Shown: in pieces, positions 23,256 through 31,408 of the stretch
Layout: every line of letters begins with the position of its first letter
Position numbering within the stretch: position 1 is the first letter of the stretch
Source: Geothrix sp.
Lineage (GTDB): Bacteria > Acidobacteriota > Holophagae > Holophagales > Holophagaceae
Assembly (NCBI GenBank): GCA_030681515.1
Contig: JAUXSE010000053.1
Location: 62,001-126,000 of the forward strand
Direction: 5' to 3'
DNA: 64,000 bases
Made by a program: the position numbers and the translations under genes
Notes under the pieces: model-generated
Databases searched by the model: none
The model's input: the letters and a program-made list of their open reading frames with translations, nothing else
What the model was told of the DNA's origin: nothing

Positions 23256-24923
23256 CTACTTCCGATAGTACGCCCGGACCGCGTTCACCACCGCCGCCGC
23301 GTACCGCTCGCGGAAACCGGGATCGCGCAGGTTGGCGGCATCATCCTGGTTGGTGAGGTTGGCCACCTCGATGAGGGCCTTGGTGGCGCCCGTGCTGTAC
23401 CGGATGACGGCGGGCACCCATTTTCCTCCGCCGCGGTGGATGACGTTGCGGATGGGGCGATTGGCGTGGACGGGGATGCGGTCCTTGTGCAGGGCCTTCA
23501 GCAGGGCCTCGGAGAACTGGCGGCTGCGGGCCTCGCCCTGCAGCTTCTCCTTGCCTGTGAAGGCCACGCGGGCGGAGCGCTTCGCCTCGGCCACGCGGCC
23601 CGGCATGGCGCCACTCAGCGCGAAGGTACTGGGCACAAGAGAAGCTCCCGGCACATAGATCATCGAGCCCCGGGCCGAGGGGTGCAGGCTGTCCGCGTGG
23701 AAGCTGAGGAACAGGGTCTTCTGGGCGTCCCCCCTGGCCTTGCGGAAGGCCGCGAAGAGATCATTGGCCAGCACCCAGCGCAGGTGGACATTCACGGCCG
23801 AGGGGCTTTCGCCATCCACCGCGAAGGGGGGCGTGGTGAGGATCTCCGCCGCGCGGCTGGGGGCGTGGATCTCCTCACGGCTCCTGAAACCCAGGCCAGG
23901 GTAGCGGATGGTGCTGCTCACCTGGGCGTCCGTCTCCTGTTCGAGGAGGCGGCGCACGCGCATGGCGATGTCGTAGACGAAGTCGGATTCCCAGATGCCG
24001 TTGGCCCGGGCGCCGGGATCCACGCCGCCGTGGCCCGCATCCAGGACGATCCGCACGCCCTTGAGCCTGGGGCCGGCCTCCACGCGCACGGTGCGGCGCA
24101 CCTCGGCCCGGACCTGGCGCTCCTCCGCCAGTTCCGAACTGCCTTCGGACTGGAAGGGATCGGCGAGGACGGCGAGGGGAATCTTGATGAGTTGGCCGGG
24201 TTGGATGCCGCGCACGTTCGCGATATCGCTCCGCCTCGCGATCTGTTCCGCCAGCTCGTTCACGCCCCTGGGATCCACCCGGTCCGTGTAGCGGAGGACC
24301 ACGCTCGAATACAGTGCCTCGCCCTTGCGCATCCGATAGGCGGCGAACCTGCCCTGGGCATCCTCGCCGAAGGAGAGCATCCCCCGGTAGGCCGCCACCC
24401 GGGCCTCGTCGTCGAGGTCGTCCTCGGGCTGGGAGCGGTCCGGCCCCCGGCTGGTGCCGCCGAGATCCGCCGACAGGAGGCTGCGCGGGATGCGCCAGGA
24501 GTCCCCCTCCCGCAGCTTCTCGGGCAGGTCTGGATTCTCGGCCATCAGCCGGTCGTAGTTCTGTCCGTGGCCCGTGAACAGCGCCGCGAGGGTCCACACG
24601 GATTCAACCTCCGGATGGCGCACGGTGTGGCGGACCTCCTCCTGGCGCCACTGGTCCTCCGGAAACAGCGCGGCCAGGGCCCAGCGCTTGCCCTCGGGAC
24701 TCAGGCTTTCGAAGGGGACCCAGCCGCCGGTATCTGCGCCCTTGGCGAGGAAGGCCCGGGGGAGGGCCTTCCCTTCGGCGCTGAGGCCCTTCCTGAACTG
24801 CAGGCGCAGGAGGATCTCCCGGCCCTCGGGGGTGCGGGCGTGGGCCACGACCGGCGCGGGTTCCTGCGCCGCGGGGGCGGCGAGAACCGCCGGAAGAAGC
24901 AGGAGGTTCAGGCCTGCCGGCAT
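23256..24923 (-). CDS. N-acetylmuramoyl-L-alanine amidase (Amidase_3, AmiC-type)
   Basis: Cleaves the amide bond between MurNAc and the stem peptide, acting outside the cytoplasm. From 24923 it is 555 residues: signal peptide (GLNLLLLPAVLAAPAAQ), an unassigned N-terminal half, a LysM-like section containing NVRGIQPGQLIKIPLAVL, then the zinc amidase with VLDAGHGGVDPGA, the ESDF glutamate, LSFHADS and the catalytic EVANLTN. Three in-frame ATGs (24923, 24947, 24971) lie in a 24-bp tandem repeat, so the true start is uncertain. It follows the RdgC-like pair on the same strand. Confidence 0.9.
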   Translation of the reverse strand: MPAGLNLLLLPAVLAAPAAQEPAPVVAHARTPEGREILLRLQFRKGLSAEGKALPRAFLAKGADTGGWVPFESLSPEGKRWALAALFPEDQWRQEEVRHTVRHPEVESVWTLAALFTGHGQNYDRLMAENPDLPEKLREGDSWRIPRSLLSADLGGTSRGPDRSQPEDDLDDEARVAAYRGMLSFGEDAQGRFAAYRMRKGEALYSSVVLRYTDRVDPRGVNELAEQIARRSDIANVRGIQPGQLIKIPLAVLADPFQSEGSSELAEERQVRAEVRRTVRVEAGPRLKGVRIVLDAGHGGVDPGARANGIWESDFVYDIAMRVRRLLEQETDAQVSSTIRYPGLGFRSREEIHAPSRAAEILTTPPFAVDGESPSAVNVHLRWVLANDLFAAFRKARGDAQKTLFLSFHADSLHPSARGSMIYVPGASLVPSTFALSGAMPGRVAEAKRSARVAFTGKEKLQGEARSRQFSEALLKALHKDRIPVHANRPIRNVIHRGGGKWVPAVIRYSTGATKALIEVANLTNQDDAANLRDPGFRERYAAAVVNAVRAYYRK

Positions 24924-24992
24924 GAAACGGCTCACGCCTGCCGACATGAGGAGGCTCACGCCTCCCGGCATGAAACGGCTCACGCCTCCCAC
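24921..24992. repeat. Three tandem 24-bp units at the amidase start
   Basis: Units 24921-24944, 24945-24968 and 24969-24992 each begin CATGA and share GGCTCACGCCT. On the minus strand every unit contributes an in-frame ATG to the amidase gene and encodes an eight-residue repeat. The last unit overlaps the stop of the preceding gene (24980-24982). Confidence 0.9.
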
Positions 24993-25528
24993 GGGGCCTC
25001 GCCCGTGGGCAATGCCTCGCCGGAGCGCCCGGCCCGGACCCAGGCGCGCATGGATTCCTGCAGATTCCCCGGCTCGTCGGCGCGGACTCGGAGGAAGCGC
25101 TTCAGGCGCCGCTCCAGGTGGCCCGCGCCCTCCTCCAGCAGGAAGATGCGGTCGTGGAGCCGCTCGTGGGGTGCCTTTCCCGTGCTGGGCGGCAGCTTGA
25201 GGGTGCCCATATCCAGCGTGGCGGCGTTGAGGGTGAATACCCACTCCAGGTCGCCGGACAGAATGCGCAGCTTCACCTTCGCGGGCCGCATGCCGCGGCT
25301 GAGGGACTCGAAGGCCTCCCGGCTTTCCGAAGGATTGCCCTTGCGCAGGGAGATCTCCTTCACTTCGCCGCGCTCGGACACCAGCTGGATGGCGTCGTCC
25401 ACGAAGCAGCCGGAACCGTCGCCGTCCGCGCCGCTGGCGCCACCTTCGGTCATGCTGCGCATCCAGAGCCACAGCAGGAATTCCTCACCGAGGAAACGGC
25501 CCTGTTCCACGAGTTCGAGCGGCTTCAC
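24980..25528 (-). CDS. RdgC-like protein, C-terminal half
   Basis: A 182-residue product resembling the C-terminal half of RdgC, the ring-shaped recombination-associated DNA-binding protein: EQGRFLGEEFLLWLWMRS, CFVDDAIQLVSERGEVKE and a DLEWVFTLNAATLDMG block. The GTG at 25528 was chosen because GAGGAGG lies six bases upstream and only one base separates it from the stop of the N-terminal partner; a TTG at 25543 is also in frame. The assignment as half of an RdgC-like protein is inference from motif order and neighbour. Confidence 0.65.
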   Translation of the reverse strand: MKPLELVEQGRFLGEEFLLWLWMRSMTEGGASGADGDGSGCFVDDAIQLVSERGEVKEISLRKGNPSESREAFESLSRGMRPAKVKLRILSGDLEWVFTLNAATLDMGTLKLPPSTGKAPHERLHDRIFLLEEGAGHLERRLKRFLRVRADEPGNLQESMRAWVRAGRSGEALPTGEAPWEA

Positions 25529-25529
25529 C

Positions 25530-26141
25530 TCAGGCCTCCTCAAGTTCGAGATCCAGCGGATCCAGGGCCATCAGTGATTCCACGGACAGGTCCGGGCAGA
25601 GCCGACCCGACAGCACCAGGGGCGCCAGGGGATGGATCTCGCAGCCGAAGGACTTGATGAAGAGGCTCGTGAGCGCGCCCTGGGCCTTGCTGGACGAGGC
25701 CGTGGTCCAGAGGAGGCCGCCCTTGAGATCCCAGGCCACTTCCACCACCCTGGGCGAGGGCAGGACCTTGCGCAGCAGCTCGACCTTCACTTCGTCCGCC
25801 AGCGAGATGCGGGCCTCCTTGCCGATGAAGGCCAGATCCTTCTCTTTTTGCAGGCTCTGCAGGCGCAGGTCCACATGGGCCTTCAGCAGCGCGGGCGGCA
25901 CGCGGCGGGTGTCAATGCGCAGCCCGAATACGGCGAAGCGCTCCTGGCTGACCCAGTCGGCATCCGGTGGCGTGATGAGCGGGTTGCGCCAATCGCACCA
26001 GCCCATGCGCTCTTCCTCCAGCCCATCCTGGAAGGGGCGAAACTGGTCCTGTTCGAGACCAGCCTGAAGGTCGTTTTCATCGGGCACGGGGCCCATGACC
26101 AGGAAGCGTTTGAGGGACACGGTCCCCTGAAGGATGCTCAT
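25530..26141 (-). CDS. RdgC-like protein, N-terminal half
   Basis: A 203-residue product with RdgC-like blocks: GWCDWRNPL, a FGLRIDTRRVPPALLKAHVD segment, ISLADEVKVELLRKVLPSPR and AWDLKGGLLWTTASSS. Together with the next gene it spans the layout of one RdgC polypeptide. It overlaps the upstream PP2C gene by ATGA and is followed one base later by its partner, so the three are one translational unit. Confidence 0.68.
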   Translation of the reverse strand: MSILQGTVSLKRFLVMGPVPDENDLQAGLEQDQFRPFQDGLEEERMGWCDWRNPLITPPDADWVSQERFAVFGLRIDTRRVPPALLKAHVDLRLQSLQKEKDLAFIGKEARISLADEVKVELLRKVLPSPRVVEVAWDLKGGLLWTTASSSKAQGALTSLFIKSFGCEIHPLAPLVLSGRLCPDLSVESLMALDPLDLELEEA

Positions 26142-27058
26142 GGGGCATCACCTCCGAAAAGCCCGCGGAGCCGCTCCCAGAACCCCCGGCCGCGGATGGG
26201 CGCTCCGGGATGGGCCAGATCGAGGGCCTCCCCCGCCGCCGGCAGGGGCAGGCCTGGATCGTTGAGGAGGAGGATGACGCCGGTGATGTTGTCCCGGCCC
26301 CCGTGGGCGAGGGCCTCGTCCACCAGCAGTTCCAGGCTGCGCCGGGGGCTGAGGCCCTGGCCCATCACCTCCTGGATGCAGGCATCGGCCACCTCGCCGT
26401 GCAGTCCATCGGAACAGCAGAGCAGCTGGTCGCCCTGGCGGAGGGAGAGGCGCGAGAGGGCCACCCGCAGCGGCTGGGGCGAGCCCAGGGCCTGGGTGAT
26501 CATGTTGCGCTGGGGATGGGTGCGGGCCTGCTCGCGCGTGAGGCTGCCCTGGGCCACGAGGTCGTTCACCAGTGTCTGGTCCTCGGTGATCTGGTGCAGC
26601 ACTCCCCGTCTCAGCAGGTAGGCCCTGGAATCGCCGATCTGCGCGAAGTAGGCGCAACCGTTCCAGATGACGGCCGCGGTCAGCGTGGAGCCCATGCCCC
26701 GGGCCGTGCGGTCGTCGTCTGAATAGCGCAGCACCGCGTCGCTGGCCTGCTCCACGGCGGTTTCCAGCGTCTTGAGAAGCTCCATCTCCCGGGCCTTGCC
26801 GGGCGCCAGGCGCCCCCAGTGGCCGAACAGGAACAGCGACACCGCGGCCAGTCCCTCGCGACTCGCCACCTCGCCGGCGGCGGCGCCGCCCATGCCGTCC
26901 GCCACCGCCACCAGCAGACCGGAGTCCCCCACCTGCAGGGATCGGGCGGGGCCGTTGATGATGGGCTCCTCGCCGTCCAGCGCGCTCAGTAGGTAGGCGT
27001 CCTCGTTATTCTTCCGGACCTTGCCCGGATGCGTGATGGCGGCGTAATCGATAAGCAT
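26138..27058 (-). CDS. PP2C-family serine/threonine phosphatase
   Basis: A 306-residue Mg/Mn-dependent phosphatase. The metal-binding and structural motifs are all present: KNNEDAYL, VADGMGGAAAGE, GMGSTLTAAV, QIGDSRAYLLR, CSDGLHGEV and GGRDNITGVIL. No transmembrane segment is visible. The C-terminal 40 residues, ending GFWERLRGLFGGD, are an extension. It heads an operon with the RdgC-like pair and probably the amidase. No cognate kinase lies nearby. Confidence 0.93.
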   Translation of the reverse strand: MLIDYAAITHPGKVRKNNEDAYLLSALDGEEPIINGPARSLQVGDSGLLVAVADGMGGAAAGEVASREGLAAVSLFLFGHWGRLAPGKAREMELLKTLETAVEQASDAVLRYSDDDRTARGMGSTLTAAVIWNGCAYFAQIGDSRAYLLRRGVLHQITEDQTLVNDLVAQGSLTREQARTHPQRNMITQALGSPQPLRVALSRLSLRQGDQLLCCSDGLHGEVADACIQEVMGQGLSPRRSLELLVDEALAHGGRDNITGVILLLNDPGLPLPAAGEALDLAHPGAPIRGRGFWERLRGLFGGDAP

Positions 27059-27153
27059 GACATGAGGGGAGATGGCCCGGGTGGGGTGGGCTGGGTTGCG
27101 GTGAGGTACGGGAGGCCCGTTCCGTTCATCATAGCGGGTGGAGGCTCAAATCC

Positions 27154-27252
27154 ATGACCGAAGGGGCCGTTGATACGGATCTTCTCGACCTGCTCGTCCC
27201 GCGCGGGGCATTCCCATCACCCGGGCAGGTTCCTGCCGGGAGGCGGACATGA
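27154..27252 (+). CDS. Possible 32-residue small protein upstream of the small membrane protein
   Basis: ATG at 27154 with GGAGG at 27140-27144 opens a 32-codon frame (starts MTEGAVDTDLLDLLVPRG) whose TGA overlaps the ATG of the next small gene by ATGA. The overlap and ribosome site suggest real coupled translation, but codon bias is only moderate and no family is known to me. It may instead be a regulatory leader peptide. Confidence 0.3.
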   Translation: MTEGAVDTDLLDLLVPRGAFPSPGQVPAGRRT

Positions 27253-27401
27253 CGGCCCCTGTCCTCATCCTCGGCATCCTGGCGGCGCTCTTCGTGATCT
27301 ATGTCGCATATCGGATCGGCAAGGTGCTGCTGCGGGTCTTCGTCGGCCTCGCCGCGCTGGCTCTGATAAGCTGGGGCCTCTGGACCCTATTCCATTCCTG
27401 A
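27249..27401 (+). CDS. Small one- or two-span membrane protein
   Basis: A 50-residue hydrophobic protein: APVLILGILAALFVIYVAY forms one membrane span, and a second hydrophobic stretch VLLRVFVGLAALALISWG follows after a short basic turn (RIGK). GGGAGG at 27238-27243 sits five bases before the ATG. It ends 25 bases before the zinc-ribbon gene and may be co-transcribed. Function unknown. Confidence 0.7.
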   Translation: MTAPVLILGILAALFVIYVAYRIGKVLLRVFVGLAALALISWGLWTLFHS

Positions 27402-27426
27402 TTCCCAGCCTTCCCGAGGAGCAATC

Positions 27427-27627
27427 ATGGCCGCGATCTCATGCACCCACTGCGGCGCCGATCTGACCGCCCCCCAGAGCGTGCGCATCGCCGAGTATCA
27501 TTTCGGCCGCATGGAGAAGGTCGCCGAGGATCCCGGCTTCAAGTACCACTTCGAGCAGGCGGACAACTTCACCATCCTCTGCAACAGCTGCAAGCGATTG
27601 GTCCGCACCCTGCCCATCGCGAAGTAG
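27427..27627 (+). CDS. Small zinc-ribbon-like protein
   Basis: A 66-residue protein with two CxxC pairs (SCTHCGADL near the start and LCNSCKRLV near the end), likely binding one zinc. The middle contains RIAEYHFGRMEKVAEDPGF. GAGGAGCAATC before the ATG supplies the ribosome site. A strong terminator follows at 27651. Function unknown. Confidence 0.8.
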   Translation: MAAISCTHCGADLTAPQSVRIAEYHFGRMEKVAEDPGFKYHFEQADNFTILCNSCKRLVRTLPIAK

Positions 27628-27650
27628 TCCCAGTCCCCTTCCCTTCATAA

Positions 27651-27678
27651 AGAGACGGCCCCAAGCGGGGCCGTCTCT
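27651..27678. terminator. Terminator between the zinc-ribbon gene and pilQ
   Basis: AGAGACGGCCCC / GGGGCCGTCTCT, a perfect 12-bp stem with an AAGC loop, between two convergent genes. Confidence 0.85.
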
Positions 27679-27693
27679 CGTGACCGGTGCGGA

Positions 27694-29739
27694 CTACTGG
27701 CGGATCACCCGCGGTGTGATGAAGATCAGCAGTTCGGTATTCTTTTCGGCCTTGGTGTCCTTGCGGAAGAGGAAGCCGATGAGGGGGATCTTCGAAAGGA
27801 AGGGGACTCCGGCCGTGCCGACCGAGGAGTTGGTGACGTAGACACCGCCCAGTACCGCCGTCCCGCCGTCCCGCACCAGCATTTGCGTCTCGATGGCCTT
27901 GCGAAGGATCGTGGGTGTGCCGTTCACTTGGCGGCTGAAGTCGGCCTCTGCCTTCTCCAGTTTGATGTCCATGATGATGGTGCCCTCGTTGGTGACCTGG
28001 GGCGTGACATCAAGCTGAAGGTTCGCGTCAATGAAGGCCACGGTGATGGCGCCGCCCGCAGCCCCGCCCTGCTGGGTCGGATAGGGGATCTTTTCGCCGC
28101 TGAGGATGGTGGCCTTCTTGTTGTTCTGGGTGACGACCTTGGGGGACGACACGATCTTCACCGTGCCTTCGCTCTCCAGGGCCTGAAGCACGGCATTGAT
28201 GCTGAAACGGTTGCTGAGGAAGGAAACCCACAGCTCGCCCGCGGGGGCGGCCAGGGAGGTCACGCCGGCATTGCCCGGGGACCAGGCCACGGCACCCTGC
28301 TGCCCGGAGGCCGGACGGTTGAAGCCGGTGGTGCCGTTCCAGAAGGGGGACACGGGTCCAACCCAGGGTGTGCTGGTCGTGCCGGTGCCGCCGGTGATGG
28401 CGACATTTCCGGAATTGGACTGGGGCCATTTCACCCCGAACTCGCGCTGCCAGTTCTTGTTGGCTTCCACCACGCGGGCCTCGATCTGCACCTGCTGGAT
28501 CTGGACGTCCAGCGTCTGGAGCAGATCGTCCACGACCGCGATGTTGCGGGGCAGGTCCGTGATGATGAGGGTGTTCGTGCGCTCATCCAGGATGGCGGAG
28601 CCGCGCTTGGTGAGCATCTCCTTGAGGATCTTCTGGACCTCGCCCACCTTCGCGTACGAAAGGGGACGCGTGATGGTCTGGAGTTCGCCGGAAAGGGCCT
28701 TGGTCTCCTCCAGCTTCTTGCGCTCCTCCTCTTCCTTCTGGAGCTTGTCCACCTTGGCGACGCGCAGCACGCCGTTCTGGATCTCCTTGCCGAGCCCGGC
28801 ATTCTTCAGGACCACATCCAGGACCTGATCCCAGGGCGTATCGGTGAACCTGAAGCCGAAGGAACCCTGGACATCGGGATCCATGACCAGGTTCAGCTTG
28901 CCCGTGTCCGCCAGGATCTGCAGGAATTCGCGGATATCGGTATTGGAGAGGGCAATGGTGATCTTGGAGCCCGAGTATTTGGTGGCACCCTCGCCGAGGG
29001 TCCGCCCCACCAGGCGCCCCGGCTGGGCCGCGGGGGCATGGGGCTTTTCAGCCTCGGGAACCTGCACCGCTTCCGGGCTCGCCACCGGCAGCGCGGTGGC
29101 GGCGGCCAGCTGCGGGAGCACCTGGAAGGCTCCGCCCACCATGGGCAGGGAAGCCAGGGGCTTCACGGCCACGGGGGTCGAGACCGGGGTTTCCGTGGGG
29201 AGCTGGATCGGCGCGGACGGAATCGAGGCGGTCTCCATGACGGGTGCCGCGGGAAGAGGCATGGGCTGGTAGGCGCCCTCCAGCCGGGCCTGAACGCGGC
29301 CTTCACCGGGAGTCAGCAGGAGCTGTACGCCGTCAGGACCTGATCCGACCACGACCTGGGTCCCAGGGGCGACTTCGAGCACCAGCCGGGTCACCGGCTT
29401 GGGCTCGGGGGCGAACTGGGCGACACGGGCCTTCTGGATCAGCGGATGGGCCAGTTGGGCCAGATCCTTCTTCGTCACGGCGGTGCCGCGATCCACGCCA
29501 GGCAGGTCCACCACCACGCGGAGGGGGCCGGAGAGGACCTGTACACCGGGCTGGGTGGCGAGTCCGGGGATCCGGAGAAGAACCTTGGCGCCGGTCCCGA
29601 CGGATTCGAGCGCCGCCGACGACAGGGTGGCCTTCCGGGGGGTGGCTTCCAAGGGCGGCGACGCGTGGAGGGATCCCGTGTGGATCCCCGCCAGGACCAC
29701 GCCCCCTGCGACCAGCAAGGAACTCAGGCGAGCATTCAT
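27694..29739 (-). CDS. pilQ: Type IV pilus secretin PilQ
   Basis: Forms the outer-membrane ring through which the pilus passes. The 681-residue product has a signal peptide, an N-terminal AMIN-type domain (VLSGPLRVVVDLPGV), a Pro/Ala-rich linker at about 150-240, an STN-like domain beginning KITIALSNTDIREFLQI, N-domains (RNIAVVDDLLQTLDVQ) and the secretin core with SSPKVVTQNNKKATI and VPFLSKIPLIGFLF. The Gly/Ser/Thr-rich insert near 450-500 is typical of the secretin gate region. It is the last gene of pilMNOPQ and overlaps pilP by ATGA. Confidence 0.96.
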   Translation of the reverse strand: MNARLSSLLVAGGVVLAGIHTGSLHASPPLEATPRKATLSSAALESVGTGAKVLLRIPGLATQPGVQVLSGPLRVVVDLPGVDRGTAVTKKDLAQLAHPLIQKARVAQFAPEPKPVTRLVLEVAPGTQVVVGSGPDGVQLLLTPGEGRVQARLEGAYQPMPLPAAPVMETASIPSAPIQLPTETPVSTPVAVKPLASLPMVGGAFQVLPQLAAATALPVASPEAVQVPEAEKPHAPAAQPGRLVGRTLGEGATKYSGSKITIALSNTDIREFLQILADTGKLNLVMDPDVQGSFGFRFTDTPWDQVLDVVLKNAGLGKEIQNGVLRVAKVDKLQKEEEERKKLEETKALSGELQTITRPLSYAKVGEVQKILKEMLTKRGSAILDERTNTLIITDLPRNIAVVDDLLQTLDVQIQQVQIEARVVEANKNWQREFGVKWPQSNSGNVAITGGTGTTSTPWVGPVSPFWNGTTGFNRPASGQQGAVAWSPGNAGVTSLAAPAGELWVSFLSNRFSINAVLQALESEGTVKIVSSPKVVTQNNKKATILSGEKIPYPTQQGGAAGGAITVAFIDANLQLDVTPQVTNEGTIIMDIKLEKAEADFSRQVNGTPTILRKAIETQMLVRDGGTAVLGGVYVTNSSVGTAGVPFLSKIPLIGFLFRKDTKAEKNTELLIFITPRVIRQ

Positions 29740-30179
29740 CGTTTACCCTCCTCACGTTTGAACGTCTTCGTGATGGTTCGGAATGTGGAACGGTTGGTGG
29801 TGTTCACTTCCCATTGATGGAAGATCACGGCCTTGTCTGTGACGGCGGTGATCTCTCCGTCCTTGAACCGGTGCCCGACGGGCAGCCACCGGACATTTCC
29901 CCGGCTGTCGGAAACAACAGCGAAATTCTTGCCATCCTTCTTGATCATGCCCTTCACCGAGATGTCGTCGAGGACGTCGAGGGCATCGGCGAGACGCTCC
30001 TCCCTTGGCGCGGAGAACGGATCCCGCTGGATGGTGGGCTTGTAGGGCGTGATCTTGATGATGGCGACATCTTCTGGCGTGGCCGATGGAACGGCGGGCG
30101 CCTCGGTCGTCTTGCCGGGCCCCTGCGCCACAAGCGCGGTTCCCGCAAGCAGGGTGATGGAAACAAGTCGTTGGATCAT
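29736..30179 (-). CDS. pilP: Type IV pilus assembly lipoprotein/periplasmic protein PilP
   Basis: Links the inner-membrane PilN-PilO complex to PilQ. The 147-residue product begins MIQRLVSITLLAGTALVAQG (signal peptide) and has a C-terminal beta domain with DISVKGMIKKDGKNFAVV and VRWLPVGHRFKDGEI. No lipobox Cys is visible, unlike some PilP proteins. The start at 30179 was chosen for the signal peptide. It overlaps pilQ by ATGA and follows pilO by eight bases. Confidence 0.9.
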   Translation of the reverse strand: MIQRLVSITLLAGTALVAQGPGKTTEAPAVPSATPEDVAIIKITPYKPTIQRDPFSAPREERLADALDVLDDISVKGMIKKDGKNFAVVSDSRGNVRWLPVGHRFKDGEITAVTDKAVIFHQWEVNTTNRSTFRTITKTFKREEGKR

Positions 30180-30187
30180 GGGGTACC

Positions 30188-30799
30188 TCAATCCTCCTTG
30201 GCGCCGGCCTTGGGGGCTGGTGCCGCAGCCGGCTTCTTCTCTGGTTCGACCGGAGGAGGCTCGGGATTGTAGATGAAGGCGCTGATGGTGCATTTCACGG
30301 TGGCCGGATAGACGCTGCGGTTGTCCGTCTTCCGGATGAACTCGATGTTCGAGATGTTGATGATCTTGTCGTAACCCGAGACCAGGGACGCGAACTGGCC
30401 GAATGAGTGGTACCCCACCCGGAACTCGAACTCGACGGGCTTTTCGGTATAGTAGGCGCCCTTCTTCTCCGGCTTGAGGGAGAAGGCCACCTGGTCAATG
30501 CCCGCGTCGTCCGCGATCTTCTTGATGCGGTAGGGGATCTCGCCGTAGTCCGTCTCGGAGGGCATGATCTTGATCAGCTCTTCGATGCGCTTGTCCTGCT
30601 TGGCCACTTCTTCCCGGAGCTTTTCGTAGCTGGCCTTCAGGAGCTTGCCCTTGTCCACTTCGGCCTGGATGGTCTTGATGTCGGCATTGATGGCCTCGAG
30701 CTCCGTCCGCTTGCCTCCGAGGAGGAAGTAGACCAGACCCGCCAGGATGATTCCCGCCAGCGCGCCCACACCAATCTGTTTCTGAAGTTGGGGATTCAT
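30188..30799 (-). CDS. pilO: Type IV pilus inner-membrane protein PilO
   Basis: A 203-residue bitopic protein with one membrane span near residues 10-27 (VGALAGIILAGLVYFLLGG), a coiled-coil at about 30-75 and a ferredoxin-like periplasmic domain (YHSFGQFASLVSGYDKII). The tail is rich in Pro, Ala and Lys. It heterodimerises with PilN in the alignment complex. It sits nine bases after pilN. Confidence 0.94.
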   Translation of the reverse strand: MNPQLQKQIGVGALAGIILAGLVYFLLGGKRTELEAINADIKTIQAEVDKGKLLKASYEKLREEVAKQDKRIEELIKIMPSETDYGEIPYRIKKIADDAGIDQVAFSLKPEKKGAYYTEKPVEFEFRVGYHSFGQFASLVSGYDKIINISNIEFIRKTDNRSVYPATVKCTISAFIYNPEPPPVEPEKKPAAAPAPKAGAKED

Positions 30800-30808
30800 G
30801 GCCTGCCC

Positions 30809-31408
30809 TCAGACGGCGTTCTGGAGTTCGAAGGAGATGCTGAATTCAAAGGCCCCGGTCGTCCCTCGCTTGGCCCCGGGATAGTTGATCTTCTTGAACC
30901 ACCGGGTGCGGGATTGCAGGTTGCCGTAGAAGGCGTTGATGGCCTCGAAGTTCCGGCCCTCGCCCTCGATGGTGATGATCATGCCCTTCTGGGCGACCTT
31001 CTTGAACCACACATCGTCCGGCAGACTGTTCGCAAGCTCCTCGATGAAATGCACGGGCAGGGCCTGCTGGCGCTTGAGGGTGGTCATCACCTCCTCCTTC
31101 TTCTGGAGGGCGGCCTTCTTTTCGCGGAACTTCTTCTCCAGGGCGATGTAGGGCTCGTACTGCTTCTTGTCGCGCTCGAGGTCGGCCTTCTTCTGTTCTG
31201 CCTTGGCGAATTGATTGTTCAGGATCAGGTAATAGACGCCACCGAGGGAAGCCAGCACGAGGCCCACGACCACACCGGCGATGGGCAGGCTGGAGCGTCC
31301 GGCGCCTTCGCCCGTATAGATCTGGACGGGCTCGGCCGAAGCCTTGTCCCCGCCCTTCTTGGCCCCGGACTGGGCCAGCGCGTCACCGAGCAGGTTGATC
31401 TTGATCAT
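30809..31408 (-). CDS. pilN: Type IV pilus inner-membrane protein PilN
   Basis: A 199-residue protein with the conserved cytoplasmic start IKINLLGDALAQ that binds PilM, a membrane span near residues 38-58 (VVVGLVLASLGGVYYLIL), a coiled-coil and a small periplasmic domain. It overlaps pilM by ATGA. Confidence 0.94.
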   Translation of the reverse strand: MIKINLLGDALAQSGAKKGGDKASAEPVQIYTGEGAGRSSLPIAGVVVGLVLASLGGVYYLILNNQFAKAEQKKADLERDKKQYEPYIALEKKFREKKAALQKKEEVMTTLKRQQALPVHFIEELANSLPDDVWFKKVAQKGMIITIEGEGRNFEAINAFYGNLQSRTRWFKKINYPGAKRGTTGAFEFSISFELQNAV

